Assembly: GCA_022704585.1 (NCBI GenBank)
Contig: JAKJGD010000049.1
Span: 1-8,877 of the forward strand
Reading direction: 5' to 3'
DNA: 8,877 bases
Origin: Spirochaetota bacterium
Lineage (GTDB): Bacteria > Spirochaetota > UBA4802 > UBA5550
Numbering within the stretch: the stretch's first letter is position 1; every line of letters begins with the position of its first letter. The notes under the pieces were generated by a model. That model made no database searches. It had not been told where the DNA came from and saw nothing but the letters and a program-made list of their open reading frames with translations. Position numbers and translations under genes: made by a program. Of the stretch, positions 1 to 7,621 are shown one piece after another.

Positions 1-1385
1 AGCAGGCTTGCCTGCAGGTTTGAGGCCATTCGTATGTCCATCTCCGCGATCCTCTGCGCCTGCTCAAGGCTGCCGTTAGTATCGTTCAGGCGCTCGTTGA
101 TTGCTTCCATTTCATGCATGGCCGCCTCGAGCTCCTCCGTGCGCTCCTTCACCTTCACCTCCAGCCCGGTGGTCAGCACGGCCAGGTCCCTGCGCATCGT
201 GTTGATCATGTCCGCCTGCGCGATGGAAAGCACCAGGATCATCATGCATGCGCCGATAAGTATTGACCAGTTTGTCAGGAAGTTCGTGGGCACGATCCCG
301 AACGATTTTGCTATATAAAGCCCGCTCCCGGCCAGGAAGGCCGCCCAGCCCGCCCCGTAAAAGTACGCTGCCCTGTTCCTTTGCAGGCAGAGTCGTATCG
401 CGATGTAGACCGAGGCCGCTATGCCAACGGCGGCGATGATCGCCGTGCCGGTCATTGCTGCCCGGTACAGTTCATGTTTGAACGAGATCAGCGAGTACGC
501 GACACCCGCGCCGGTGATGACGATAAATACCCGGACCAGCATGCGCGTGTCGGCATGGTCCCTGCAGGCGGAAAGGAAGCTCCTGGTATAATAGAATCCG
601 AAGAACAATACAAGCGCGAGCGAGACAGGCGCGCAGGCGTTTCCCCAGAGCGGTAACCCGGGCCAGAGGAACTGGAACGCGGTACCCTGCTGGGTCATGA
701 TGAAAAGCAGGAACGAGGCGATAAACAGCACGTAGAAAATATAACTCTGGTGGCGCACCGCGAAAAAGACGAGCAGGTTGTAAATGATCATGATCAGCAT
801 CATGCCGTAGAAGAGCAACAGGAGCCGGTCTTCGCGGAGAAGCAGGTGCCGGTAGGTGTCCGGGTTCCACAGGGAGAGCGGCAGGCTCATCGAGCTCGTG
901 CTCTTGACCCGCAGGTAATACTCCGCTGACGACCGTGCCTTCAGCGAAAGCGGGAACACGAATTTACGGTGCTCGTACGGGCGGCTGGCAAACGGCACGC
1001 AGTCGCCGGTCGCGATATGCCGGTAGTCCTTCCCGCGTCCCGGGTAGTAGAGGGTGATCTCATCGGTAAGCGGATATGCCTGTTCGAGAAGAAAGGCGAT
1101 GTCCTCATCGGTTACGTTCTCAACCGTGAACCGGAGCCAGTACGCGGACCGCGTGAAGCCGAACCCGGGGTTCTGCTTGTCCGACCGGACCCATTGCGCA
1201 TCCGGTAACCGGACGACATCACCGACGGTCAGCGTGCCTTCCCTGTCCTCAACGTACTCAATCTCCATGCCGATCGGAAGCCCGGTGAGAGATCCATCGA
1301 TCGGGATGGCTGCCCCGGCCGCCGACGGCATAAGGGTAAAGAATATCGAAACCGATAACAGCGCACCGGGAATCAATTTCTTCAT
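1..1385 (-). CDS. 7TMR-DISM membrane sensor, C-terminus cut by window edge
   Basis: This is a transmembrane signalling protein, open to the left edge (461 codons plus two bases visible). The ATG at 1385 is preceded by a GGAGGG ribosome site, and residues 1-25 form a signal peptide. Residues about 30-180 look like the periplasmic 7TMR-DISMED2 ligand-binding domain, with the typical stretch FTRSAYWLRFTVEN near 77-90. Seven hydrophobic segments follow at about 185-210, 213-232, 245-267, 282-301, 307-331, 338-358 and 370-392. Residues 396-455 are a charged, heptad-like coiled coil containing KVKERTEELE. The last residues, DIRMASNLQASLL, resemble the start of SpoIIE/PP2C-type phosphatase domains, so that output is likely, but a kinase or cyclase cannot be excluded. 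It lies 27 nt downstream of the frameshifted exported protein and probably shares its transcript. The ligand is unknown. The 7TMR-DISM call is firm; the output domain is inferred. Confidence 0.88.
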   Translation of the reverse strand, partial: MKKLIPGALLSVSIFFTLMPSAAGAAIPIDGSLTGLPIGMEIEYVEDREGTLTVGDVVRLPDAQWVRSDKQNPGFGFTRSAYWLRFTVENVTDEDIAFLLEQAYPLTDEITLYYPGRGKDYRHIATGDCVPFASRPYEHRKFVFPLSLKARSSAEYYLRVKSTSSMSLPLSLWNPDTYRHLLLREDRLLLLFYGMMLIMIIYNLLVFFAVRHQSYIFYVLFIASFLLFIMTQQGTAFQFLWPGLPLWGNACAPVSLALVLFFGFYYTRSFLSACRDHADTRMLVRVFIVITGAGVAYSLISFKHELYRAAMTGTAIIAAVGIAASVYIAIRLCLQRNRAAYFYGAGWAAFLAGSGLYIAKSFGIVPTNFLTNWSILIGACMMILVLSIAQADMINTMRRDLAVLTTGLEVKVKERTEELEAAMHEMEAINERLNDTNGSLEQAQRIAEMDIRMASNLQASL

Positions 1386-1397
1386 AGCGCCCTCCAC

Positions 1398-1413
1398 GGC
1401 GGCCACGGCCGCC
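1398..1413 (-). other. Short GC-rich hairpin between two genes
   Basis: A six-base-pair perfect stem (GGCGGC with GCCGCC, loop of four) begins at the stop codon of the upstream exported protein and ends just before the GGAGGG ribosome site of the 7TMR-DISM gene. No T-run follows, so it is not a standard terminator. It could tune translation of the sensor or stabilise the RNA end, or simply be a chance product of high G+C. Confidence 0.4.
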
Positions 1414-2218
1414 TAAAACGTAGTCCCCAGCGCAAGCCCTCCGGGAGAGGCAGTCAGGAACCAGCGGTCCTCGTATTCGTCTTCATACAGGGCGGCCTTC
1501 TCTCCATAGTATTTCTGCCGGTATGCCTTCCAGTCCTTTACCGCACGCATCGGCTGGGTCCAGATTGTCAACTCGAACACGGCCATGCCGGTCGCGAAAC
1601 TGACGAGAGCGTCTTTCCAGGGATCCTTCCCCTTCTGGCACTGCCAGATAATAACGCTTCCGGCACCGTTGACCGCAACGCCAAGCAGGTGCTTCCACCA
1701 TGCGCGGCCCATCGTTTCCTTGCCGCGCAGAGCTCGAGGAGGCGCTCCGCCTGGGTGAGCTTCCTGTTTATCTCCTCATTGCCCGCATCCGGCATTTTTG
1801 CCAGCCGGCTTGACGCGTAGGCCGGGGTAAACGGCATTACCAGCAGCTGGCCAAGCGACAGCGTCGCTTTTGCCCCGCCGACGAGATAATTGACCCACTG
1901 CTCCTTCCGCGGGAAGGTGCTCCTGGGGCGGTAATGAAAATCGTTTCGAAGCTGGTCGAGGCTGCTCTCATTCCTGCCGTAGCTGTCTGCCACACCGGCA
2001 AGCGCATACTGGCCGGCTGACAGGCCCGCGTACGCCGCGATCCAGAGCCCCCACCAGATCCTGGCATTTTTTTCTCCATCAATGAGCGCCTTCTCGATAT
2101 AGGCGATGCGCTCCCTGGCCGCACCGCCTTTCGCTGCCTCCTGCGCGGACAGCGGCCCGGCCGCCATGCAGGTAATTCCCGTGATTATTGCAGCAGCGAT
2201 CATTTTTCTCAATGTCAT
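1413..2218 (-). pseudogene. Exported protein of unknown function, broken by a frameshift
   Basis: I do not recognise this family. The ATG at 2218 has a strong GGAGAGGGTG ribosome site and begins a clear signal peptide (MTLRKMIAAAIITGITCMAA, cleavage probably after LSAQ). The mature part has an amphipathic or hydrophobic stretch, ARIWWGLWIAAYAGLSAGQY, and a second one around NYLVGGAKATLSLGQLLVMP, suggesting membrane association. Frame one makes sense down to about 1735 (LTQAERLLEL). The sensible sequence then continues in another frame from about 1712 (MGRAWWKHLLGVAVNGAG onward) to a TAG at 1413. One extra base in the AAA run at 1715-1717 would join them as ...ARKTMGRAWWK..., giving 268 residues with another hydrophobic segment and an acidic, aromatic tail. 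The cause is either a sequencing or assembly error or a real mutation. It precedes the 7TMR-DISM gene by 27 nt, so the two may act together. Confidence 0.7.
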
Positions 2219-2399
2219 ATCACCCTCTCCATGCGAACAATATCGTGCACCCGGCCATTTCACCATGAAATGGTCGTGACTTCGTATACCGCATTACAAG
2301 ACGCATGTCTTATCAAAAGTAATTCGAAATTGCATTTGCCGAGAGGTGGAATACTACTGCCGGGCGGGGAACTGCCGGGGAAAATGATAAACGGGCGAA
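2219..2399 (-). promoter_or_regulatory. Leader/promoter region of the exported-protein and 7TMR-DISM unit
   Basis: This is a non-coding, A+T-richer stretch between a probable terminator and the exported protein. It holds an inverted repeat at 2253-2275 (ggccattt/aaatggtc, one G-U pair, 7-nt loop) about 35 nt before the start codon. It also has an imperfect palindrome aagacgcatgtctt at 2298-2311 and a 9-bp direct repeat actgccggg at 2356-2364 and 2371-2379, with a 15-bp period. These could be operators. I see TTGATA and GTATAC hexamers on the minus strand, but their 21-bp spacing is poor, so no promoter is assigned firmly. Confidence 0.4.
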
Positions 2400-2443
2400 G
2401 GCGGCGTCATTCGGGGACGGAAGGTACCCGCCATGACGCCGCC
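2400..2443 (-). terminator. Probable terminator after the acyl-CoA operon
   Basis: Perfect 11-bp arms (2400-2410 ggcggcgtcat and 2433-2443 atgacgccgcc) enclose a loop that can add an inner CGGG/CCCG stem (2412-2415 with 2427-2430). It starts 27 nt past the stop codon of the DRTGG gene. In transcript direction the stem is followed by TTCGCCCGTTTATCATTTT, only moderately U-rich, so termination may be imperfect. A competing hairpin (ccgcc 2439-2443 with ggcgg 2448-2452) overlaps one arm. Confidence 0.55.
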
Positions 2444-2470
2444 ACGCGGCGGATGGCCGCCGCGTCTCGA

Positions 2471-3511
2471 TTAAGAGATCACACCGCCATCTATTTTAAC
2501 GTAATCGCCCACAAGCTGCGAGAGGATCTTCAGTTTCTCGCTGCTGTCGTGGGTAAGCAGCGCGTCGAAATTATCCATCTGCCGCGTCACCTCGTATGTA
2601 TCATAGGGGACGAGCAGCAGCGGGATATGCTTCTCCGAGGCCTTGCTGATGATGTTCGGCGGCGGAACGATATTGTTCGTCAGTATGACGCCGACGGTAT
2701 CGCTGTCCAGAGCCGCGATGATCATGTCGCTCCGGTCGCCGCTGGTTATCAGGAGCTTGTTCTCCTTGTTGAAGAGCGGGTTCCTGAGCGATTCCTCGGT
2801 GGACATGGCGCCGACGAAGATGTGTTTCACCGTGTTGTTAATTCCCTCTTCGCCGGCGATGACCCGGGCCAAAAATCGGTCCGCAAGGAAACTCATGGTA
2901 AACGAGGTGAGCTGTGGCTTGTAGGGAATGACTCCCAGCACCTGCACGCCCATCTCGATGATCGCGGGAAGATTGCTCGTCTTGAAGTCGTCCGGGTCCT
3001 GGACCTTGTTAATGATGACGCCGCCGAAATCGATCCCTGTCAGGTTGACCGATTCCTTGATAAACCGGATATCGTCCATGACCCGGTCGCCGTCGCCGCT
3101 GAGCACCAGGACCAGCCGCGCACCAAGCGTCCGCGCCACGGAAATAGCGTCAAGGTGCACCGATGCTCCCCATGCCAGGTCGCGGCCGGCTTCAATGAAG
3201 AGCACGTCGCGTCCCGCGCCGGCCCCGTCCGCCATGGCCTTCAGCATCTCGCCGATGCTTTTTTCGTCGTACTTGTACCGTAGCTTCGAATGGGTAAAGC
3301 CCAGGGATATGCTGTCGGGCTCGGCGTCTATGTTAAGCAGCTTCAGCAGAACCATCGCGTCGTGGTCCACGTTCTTTTTTCTGCGGTACACGAGGCGGTC
3401 GCCCAGCGGCTTGACGTACGCATATTTTTTCTTTAGCGCCGACGTGATGCCCGCGATAATGCTGGTCTTGCCGGCACCCTCGCGCGTCGATGCGATCAGT
3501 ATCTTTTTCAT
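2471..3511 (-). CDS. P-loop/DRTGG protein, like the regulatory half of phosphotransacetylase
   Basis: This 346-residue soluble protein matches in layout the N-terminal regulatory region of long phosphotransacetylases, and related BioD/CobB-like proteins, without the acetyltransferase catalytic domain. The N-terminus carries a P-loop, STREGAGKTS (residues 8-17), and a Rossmann-type NTPase core to about residue 215. Residues about 225-335 fit a DRTGG domain, with the signature altered to GDRSD at 258-262. The ATG at 3511 has GAGGAGG just upstream, and this site overlaps the TGA of the acyl-CoA synthetase gene, 11 nt away, so the two are probably translated together. It may bind a nucleotide or acyl-CoA-related ligand and adjust the synthetase. 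That role is inferred from the neighbour and from the role of the homologous region in Pta. It is the last gene before the probable terminator. Confidence 0.85.
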   Translation of the reverse strand: MKKILIASTREGAGKTSIIAGITSALKKKYAYVKPLGDRLVYRRKKNVDHDAMVLLKLLNIDAEPDSISLGFTHSKLRYKYDEKSIGEMLKAMADGAGAGRDVLFIEAGRDLAWGASVHLDAISVARTLGARLVLVLSGDGDRVMDDIRFIKESVNLTGIDFGGVIINKVQDPDDFKTSNLPAIIEMGVQVLGVIPYKPQLTSFTMSFLADRFLARVIAGEEGINNTVKHIFVGAMSTEESLRNPLFNKENKLLITSGDRSDMIIAALDSDTVGVILTNNIVPPPNIISKASEKHIPLLLVPYDTYEVTRQMDNFDALLTHDSSEKLKILSQLVGDYVKIDGGVIS

Positions 3512-3522
3512 TTCAGTCCTCC

Positions 3523-5637
3523 TCAGCCAGATATTAAAATGCGGCAGTCAACCGCCTTGTGTCCCCGCGCCTGCTCGTACACGACGACGGGGTTTATCTC
3601 AATGTCGGTGATCCGGGGGCACTTCCTGATGATTGTGCCTACCTTGATCATCGCCTCGATCAATCCTTCGATGTCCTTCCGCGGCTCGCCCCGCACCCCC
3701 AGGAGGAGCGGGAACGACCTGAGCTCCTTGAGCATTTTCATGGCCTCGGCCCGGTTGAAGGGAAATCCCCTGAAAGCGACGTCCTTCATGACCTCGACGT
3801 ATATGCCGCCGAACCCGCACATCACGATGGGTCCAAACGACGCGTCACGCCGTGCCCCGACGATGATCTCGGTGCCCTTTGCCACCATCTCGCACACCTC
3901 GATACCCTCGATGTCGGCATCCGGCTTGTAGGCCCTGCACTTGGTCATGATCGCCTCATAGGCGTCCATCACCTCCTCCCTGTCGTCGATATCGAGCGCA
4001 ACCCCGCCCGCATCGCTTTTGTGAAGGATGTCCTTGGACACGACCTTGAGCACCAGCGGATACCCGATCTCCTCGGCGAATTTCACCGCCTCCTCGATCG
4101 AGCGTGCAACCTTTGTCTGCGGTATGCTGACCCCGGCGGCGCGCATTACCGCCGAACCCTCGTTGGCCAGCAGAAAGTTCCGCTTCTCCGACAGGGCGCC
4201 GTCGATGATCCGGTCGATCGCCGATACATCGATCGGAACCTCGTCGGTCACGTCGCAGCGATCGCACTGCGACCGCTGGAAGCGGAAGAGCATCCCCAGC
4301 GAAGAGACGGCCTCGTACACGTCGCCGTATACCGGCACGTTCTCGTGACGGAGCTTGATGATGGCGTCCTCGACCGCCATGCCGCCGACGATGGCATAGG
4401 TCACCGGCTTCCCGGCGTCTAGATGCTTCTTGTAGGTCGCACGGATCATCGGCACCAGGCTCGCCGACTCGAAGGTCGCCGTCTCGCAGTAGAGCGCGAT
4501 GGTCGAGTCGATCTCCTCATTCGCTGTCGGCACGGAGAGGGCCAGGTCGTAATCTTCCGCCGTGGCGCCCCCGGTCAGGTCGACCGGGTTCTTCGTTGAG
4601 CCGAACGATGGCACGACCTTGTCGAACGCGCGCTTGAGCTCAGCCTGGTCGTCGTACAGCTCGATACCGTACCGCTCGCACGCGTCCGTTGCCATGACCC
4701 CGACGCCGCCGCCGTTGGTAATGATAACGCTCTTCGTCCCCTTCGGCTTCGGGGAAAACGCGAGGAACTTGCACCAGTTGAAGGCGTCCTCTATGCTGTC
4801 GGCACGTATCACGCCGCATTGCTTCATAATGGCGTCGAATATGTCGTCAGAGCCCGCCAGGGAGCCGGTATGCGACGCGGCCGCCATGGCGCCCCGCTTG
4901 GAGCGCCCCGACTTGATGACCACCACGGGCTTGTGGCGGGTGGTGCGCATCAGCGCCTCGATGAGGCGGTCGCCGTTCTTGACTCCCTCGATGTACATCA
5001 GTATGACCCTGGTACCGTCATGCCTGATGAGGTACTCCAGCAGGTCGGCCTCGTCTATGTCGCACTTGTTGCCGATCGAGACTATTGCCGACAGGCCGAT
5101 GTTCTCCACGGCGGTCTTGCCGATAAGGGCGATACCGAGCGCGCCGCTCTGGGTGAGTATCGCCACATGACCCGGCTGGATCCCCGTGGCCGAAAACGTT
5201 GAATTGAGGGAAGCCTCGGAGGAATAGAGGCCGAAGATGTTCGGTCCCAGTACCCGCATACCTGTCTCGCGGGCGGCTGCTACGATCTTCCGCTCCTCCT
5301 CGGTATTTCCCGTCTCTGAGAACCCGGAGGTTATGATTTGCACGAATTTCACGCCCTTGCGGGCGCACCGGACAACCGAGTCCACCACGAACTTGGCCGG
5401 GATGACGATTGACGCAACGTCCACGTCGCCTTCGATTTCCTCAATATCCCTGTACACCCTGCTCCCGAAGAGCTCTCCGCCCTGAGGGTTGACTGGATAG
5501 ATCGTCCCCCTGTACCCGCCGGTGACGATGTTATTGAGGATTTTGTACCCGATCTTGTCCGTATCGTGCGAAGCGCCGATAACGGCGAAGCTCCGGGGCT
5601 CAAACAGGACCTGGATCTCGCTACTGTTTTTTTCCAT
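3523..5637 (-). CDS. Acyl-CoA synthetase (ADP-forming), fused alpha-beta subunits
   Basis: It catalyses acyl-CoA + ADP + Pi to acid + CoA + ATP (reversible), probably with acetyl-CoA, giving ATP by substrate-level phosphorylation. The 704-residue protein has the usual order of the fused family. A CoA-binding Rossmann domain (residues 8-135, VIGASHDTDKIG) is followed by succinyl-CoA-ligase-like domains (about 150-455) with the phosphorylated histidine H256 in ASHTGSLAG. A C-terminal ATP-grasp domain (about 475-700) carries the second conserved histidine H539 in LHKSDAGGV and the ending ITDIEINP. Both key histidines are present, so it should be active. I chose ATG 5637, which follows GGGGCAGG; a TTG at 5649 in the same frame would add four residues. 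The start overlaps the CoA-transferase gene by 17 nt, suggesting translational coupling. Substrate range cannot be read from sequence. Confidence 0.93.
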   Translation of the reverse strand: MEKNSSEIQVLFEPRSFAVIGASHDTDKIGYKILNNIVTGGYRGTIYPVNPQGGELFGSRVYRDIEEIEGDVDVASIVIPAKFVVDSVVRCARKGVKFVQIITSGFSETGNTEEERKIVAAARETGMRVLGPNIFGLYSSEASLNSTFSATGIQPGHVAILTQSGALGIALIGKTAVENIGLSAIVSIGNKCDIDEADLLEYLIRHDGTRVILMYIEGVKNGDRLIEALMRTTRHKPVVVIKSGRSKRGAMAAASHTGSLAGSDDIFDAIMKQCGVIRADSIEDAFNWCKFLAFSPKPKGTKSVIITNGGGVGVMATDACERYGIELYDDQAELKRAFDKVVPSFGSTKNPVDLTGGATAEDYDLALSVPTANEEIDSTIALYCETATFESASLVPMIRATYKKHLDAGKPVTYAIVGGMAVEDAIIKLRHENVPVYGDVYEAVSSLGMLFRFQRSQCDRCDVTDEVPIDVSAIDRIIDGALSEKRNFLLANEGSAVMRAAGVSIPQTKVARSIEEAVKFAEEIGYPLVLKVVSKDILHKSDAGGVALDIDDREEVMDAYEAIMTKCRAYKPDADIEGIEVCEMVAKGTEIIVGARRDASFGPIVMCGFGGIYVEVMKDVAFRGFPFNRAEAMKMLKELRSFPLLLGVRGEPRKDIEGLIEAMIKVGTIIRKCPRITDIEINPVVVYEQARGHKAVDCRILISG

Positions 5638-7531
5638 TGCCTGCCCCAAATGTTATAGTATATTCGTATACGCCATCCTCTATCTTTTTCTCCACATGAT
5701 ACCCCATTTTATCAAAAAGCGCCTGCATCGGTCTGTTCTCTCCCAGCACGTCGGCCGTGAAGCCCTGCAGGCCTTCGTTCTTGGCCAGCAGCGTGATGTA
5801 GTCAAGCAGCTCGGTGCCGATCCCCTTTCCCTGATAATCGTCCTGAACGGCGAAGGCGACATCAGCATAATTTTTATCATCCCACTTCACATACTGCCCT
5901 ATCCCGACGATAACCTCCATATCGTTCTTTACGACGCAGGCCAGGATCACGATCTCATGCGAATAATCGATGATCACGAACTTCTGCCGCAGCTTGTGAG
6001 GAATGTCCTTCCTGATGGTCATGAAACGCCGCTGGAGGCTCTGGTCAGAGAGGGAATAGAAAAAGTCCTTGATCAGATCCTCGTCGCTTATCCGCACGGG
6101 CCTGAAGAACAGCTTCAGCCCGGACCTGGTGCGCCGATACGTCTCCAGGTGCTCGGGATACTCTCCCTTTTCCCCGGATATGAATGCCTGGTCCCGGTAA
6201 ATCAGGTTGAGCTTTTTAGCCTCTTCTATGAGCCACGGCCGGAACTTCGGGTGGGCTATCCCGATCAGGTCCATAGCCCGCTCCCTGATGTTCTTGCCGT
6301 GGATGTAACAGGAGCCGTACTCTGTCACGATGTAGTGTATGTCGCCGCGGTTCAGCGTCACGCCCGTCCCCGTTTCAAGTAGCGGGACGATCCGCGACGC
6401 CTCGCCGAACCGCGCCGTTGACTGCACCACCAGTATGCTTTTCCCCCCGCGTGCGAGCACCGCGCCCCGCATGAAATCGGCGCTCCCGCCGATGCCGCTG
6501 TAGAACTGGCTTCCGATCGATTCAGCCGTTGCCTGGCCGGTCAGGTCCACCTGGAGCGCGCTGTTGACCGCCACCATGTTGTCGATCCCGGCGATGACCA
6601 TGGGATTGTTGGTGTAGTCGATGGGCCTGAAATCGATGATCGGATTGTCATTGATGAACTCGTACGTGGGCCGGGTGCCCATGCAGAAGGAGGCCACGGT
6701 TTTTCCCCGGTTGACGTTTTTCCGCGTGTTATCGATGATGCCGTTTTTAATGAATTCGACCATCGAGTCGGTCAGGAGCTCGGTGTGGACCCCCAGGTGC
6801 CGTTTCTCCTTCATGTTATGGAGAATGGCGTTGGGCAGGCTCCCGTACCCGAGCTGGATCGTGTCGCCGTCGCTGATGATGCGGGATACGTATTTCCCGA
6901 TACTCTGGGCGACGTCTCCCGGTACCTCGGGGGAATATTCGAGGAGTGGCTCGTCATGGTGTACGATAAAATCGATGTCGCGCACGTTGACGAACGTGTC
7001 GCCGTGGACGCGCGGCATGTTGGCATTCACCTGCACGATAATGATGGACGCCTTATCGATGGCGGCCCGGGATATGTCCACGCTGATCCCCAGGCTCACG
7101 AAGCCGTTTTCATCCGGGAGCGAGGTCTGGATGAGCGCCACGTCGATGGGGATGCGCCCGCCGTAAATCAGGCCCGGCACGCTGGAGAGAAACATGGGCG
7201 TGTAATCGGCAAGGCCGGTGTTTACCGACTGGCGCGTGTTATCACCCACGAAAAACGAATTGTGCCTGAAGTTGTAATTGAACTGCTCGTTTGCGTAGGG
7301 TGCGACGCCGAGTGTCCAGACGTGCATCACCTCGGTATCGGCAAAGGCTCTCGGGTTGGAATTCACGTACTCTGTGAGCGCTTTTACCAGGTACTGCGGC
7401 TCGCCGCAGCCGGTGCTGATAAAGATCCTGTCACCACGCTGAATGCGGCCGAATATATCCTCTTCTGCCGCGAACTTCTTCGGGTACTTCTTCTTCCATT
7501 TCTCAACGGGACCCGGCACAGGATTTGTCAT
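5621..7531 (-). CDS. Acetyl-CoA hydrolase/CoA-transferase fused to a GNAT acetyltransferase
   Basis: This is a 636-residue two-part protein. Residues about 10-445 are an acetyl-CoA hydrolase/transferase of the 4-hydroxybutyrate CoA-transferase type. E251 in LGVHTELLTDS aligns with the catalytic glutamate E238 of the Clostridium aminobutyricum enzyme, from memory of that sequence. Other shared motifs are GDTFV (177-181), QLGYGSLPNA (226-235), SGIGGSADFMRGA (345-357) and VTEYG (402-406). It should move CoA between acids or hydrolyse acyl-CoA. Residues about 474-625 (5657-6112) are a GNAT domain whose opening FFRPVRISDEDLIKDFFYSL and acetyl-CoA loop QDDYQGKGIG (563-572) resemble protein-lysine acetyltransferases of the Pat type. 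The ATG at 7531 has GGGAGGAG upstream. The fusion is known from automatic annotations of related bacteria. The target of the GNAT part is unknown; the neighbouring synthetase or the transferase itself is a reasonable guess. Confidence 0.92.
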   Translation of the reverse strand: MTNPVPGPVEKWKKKYPKKFAAEEDIFGRIQRGDRIFISTGCGEPQYLVKALTEYVNSNPRAFADTEVMHVWTLGVAPYANEQFNYNFRHNSFFVGDNTRQSVNTGLADYTPMFLSSVPGLIYGGRIPIDVALIQTSLPDENGFVSLGISVDISRAAIDKASIIIVQVNANMPRVHGDTFVNVRDIDFIVHHDEPLLEYSPEVPGDVAQSIGKYVSRIISDGDTIQLGYGSLPNAILHNMKEKRHLGVHTELLTDSMVEFIKNGIIDNTRKNVNRGKTVASFCMGTRPTYEFINDNPIIDFRPIDYTNNPMVIAGIDNMVAVNSALQVDLTGQATAESIGSQFYSGIGGSADFMRGAVLARGGKSILVVQSTARFGEASRIVPLLETGTGVTLNRGDIHYIVTEYGSCYIHGKNIRERAMDLIGIAHPKFRPWLIEEAKKLNLIYRDQAFISGEKGEYPEHLETYRRTRSGLKLFFRPVRISDEDLIKDFFYSLSDQSLQRRFMTIRKDIPHKLRQKFVIIDYSHEIVILACVVKNDMEVIVGIGQYVKWDDKNYADVAFAVQDDYQGKGIGTELLDYITLLAKNEGLQGFTADVLGENRPMQALFDKMGYHVEKKIEDGVYEYTITFGAGNGKKQ

Positions 7532-7557
7532 GGCGACTCCTCCCTCTTAATTTAATT

Positions 7558-7620
7558 CCTCGATCCCGCTAACGCCCCGGGAAGGGGACCGCGTCGGTCC
7601 GCTTGCCGGGTTGATCGAGG
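7558..7620 (-). promoter_or_regulatory. Structured spacer with inverted repeat and inner hairpin
   Basis: The 90-bp gap between the receiver gene and the CoA-transferase gene contains perfect 8-bp arms (cctcgatc 7558-7565, gatcgagg 7613-7620). The inner hairpin ggaccg/cggtcc (7586-7591 with 7595-7600, 3-nt loop) lies inside, and a competing cccc/gggg pairing (7575-7578 with 7584-7587) is possible. The outer arm begins one base after the receiver stop codon. The RNA after the structure reads AATTAAATTAAG, not a U-run, so it is not a standard terminator. It may attenuate read-through, separate expression levels or bind a regulator. Confidence 0.5.
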
Positions 7621-7621
7621 T

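Noticed and set aside
472..870. A 132-codon minus-strand frame rich in proline and arginine
   Set aside because: It lies in a different frame of the 7TMR-DISM gene, whose own frame is open and gives clear membrane segments.
1705..1740. Programmed ribosomal frameshifting in the exported protein
   Set aside because: There is no heptameric slippery sequence at the junction, only a three-A run, and no convincing downstream stimulatory structure was seen.
2231..3283. A 350-codon open frame on the plus strand opposite the DRTGG gene
   Set aside because: It is antisense to a well-supported gene with recognisable motifs, has no ribosome site, and its composition (rich in H, R, D, V) is that of a shadow frame in high-G+C DNA.
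5522..6382. A 286-codon plus-strand frame
   Set aside because: It is antisense to the GNAT domain and the start of the synthetase and shows no domain or ribosome site.
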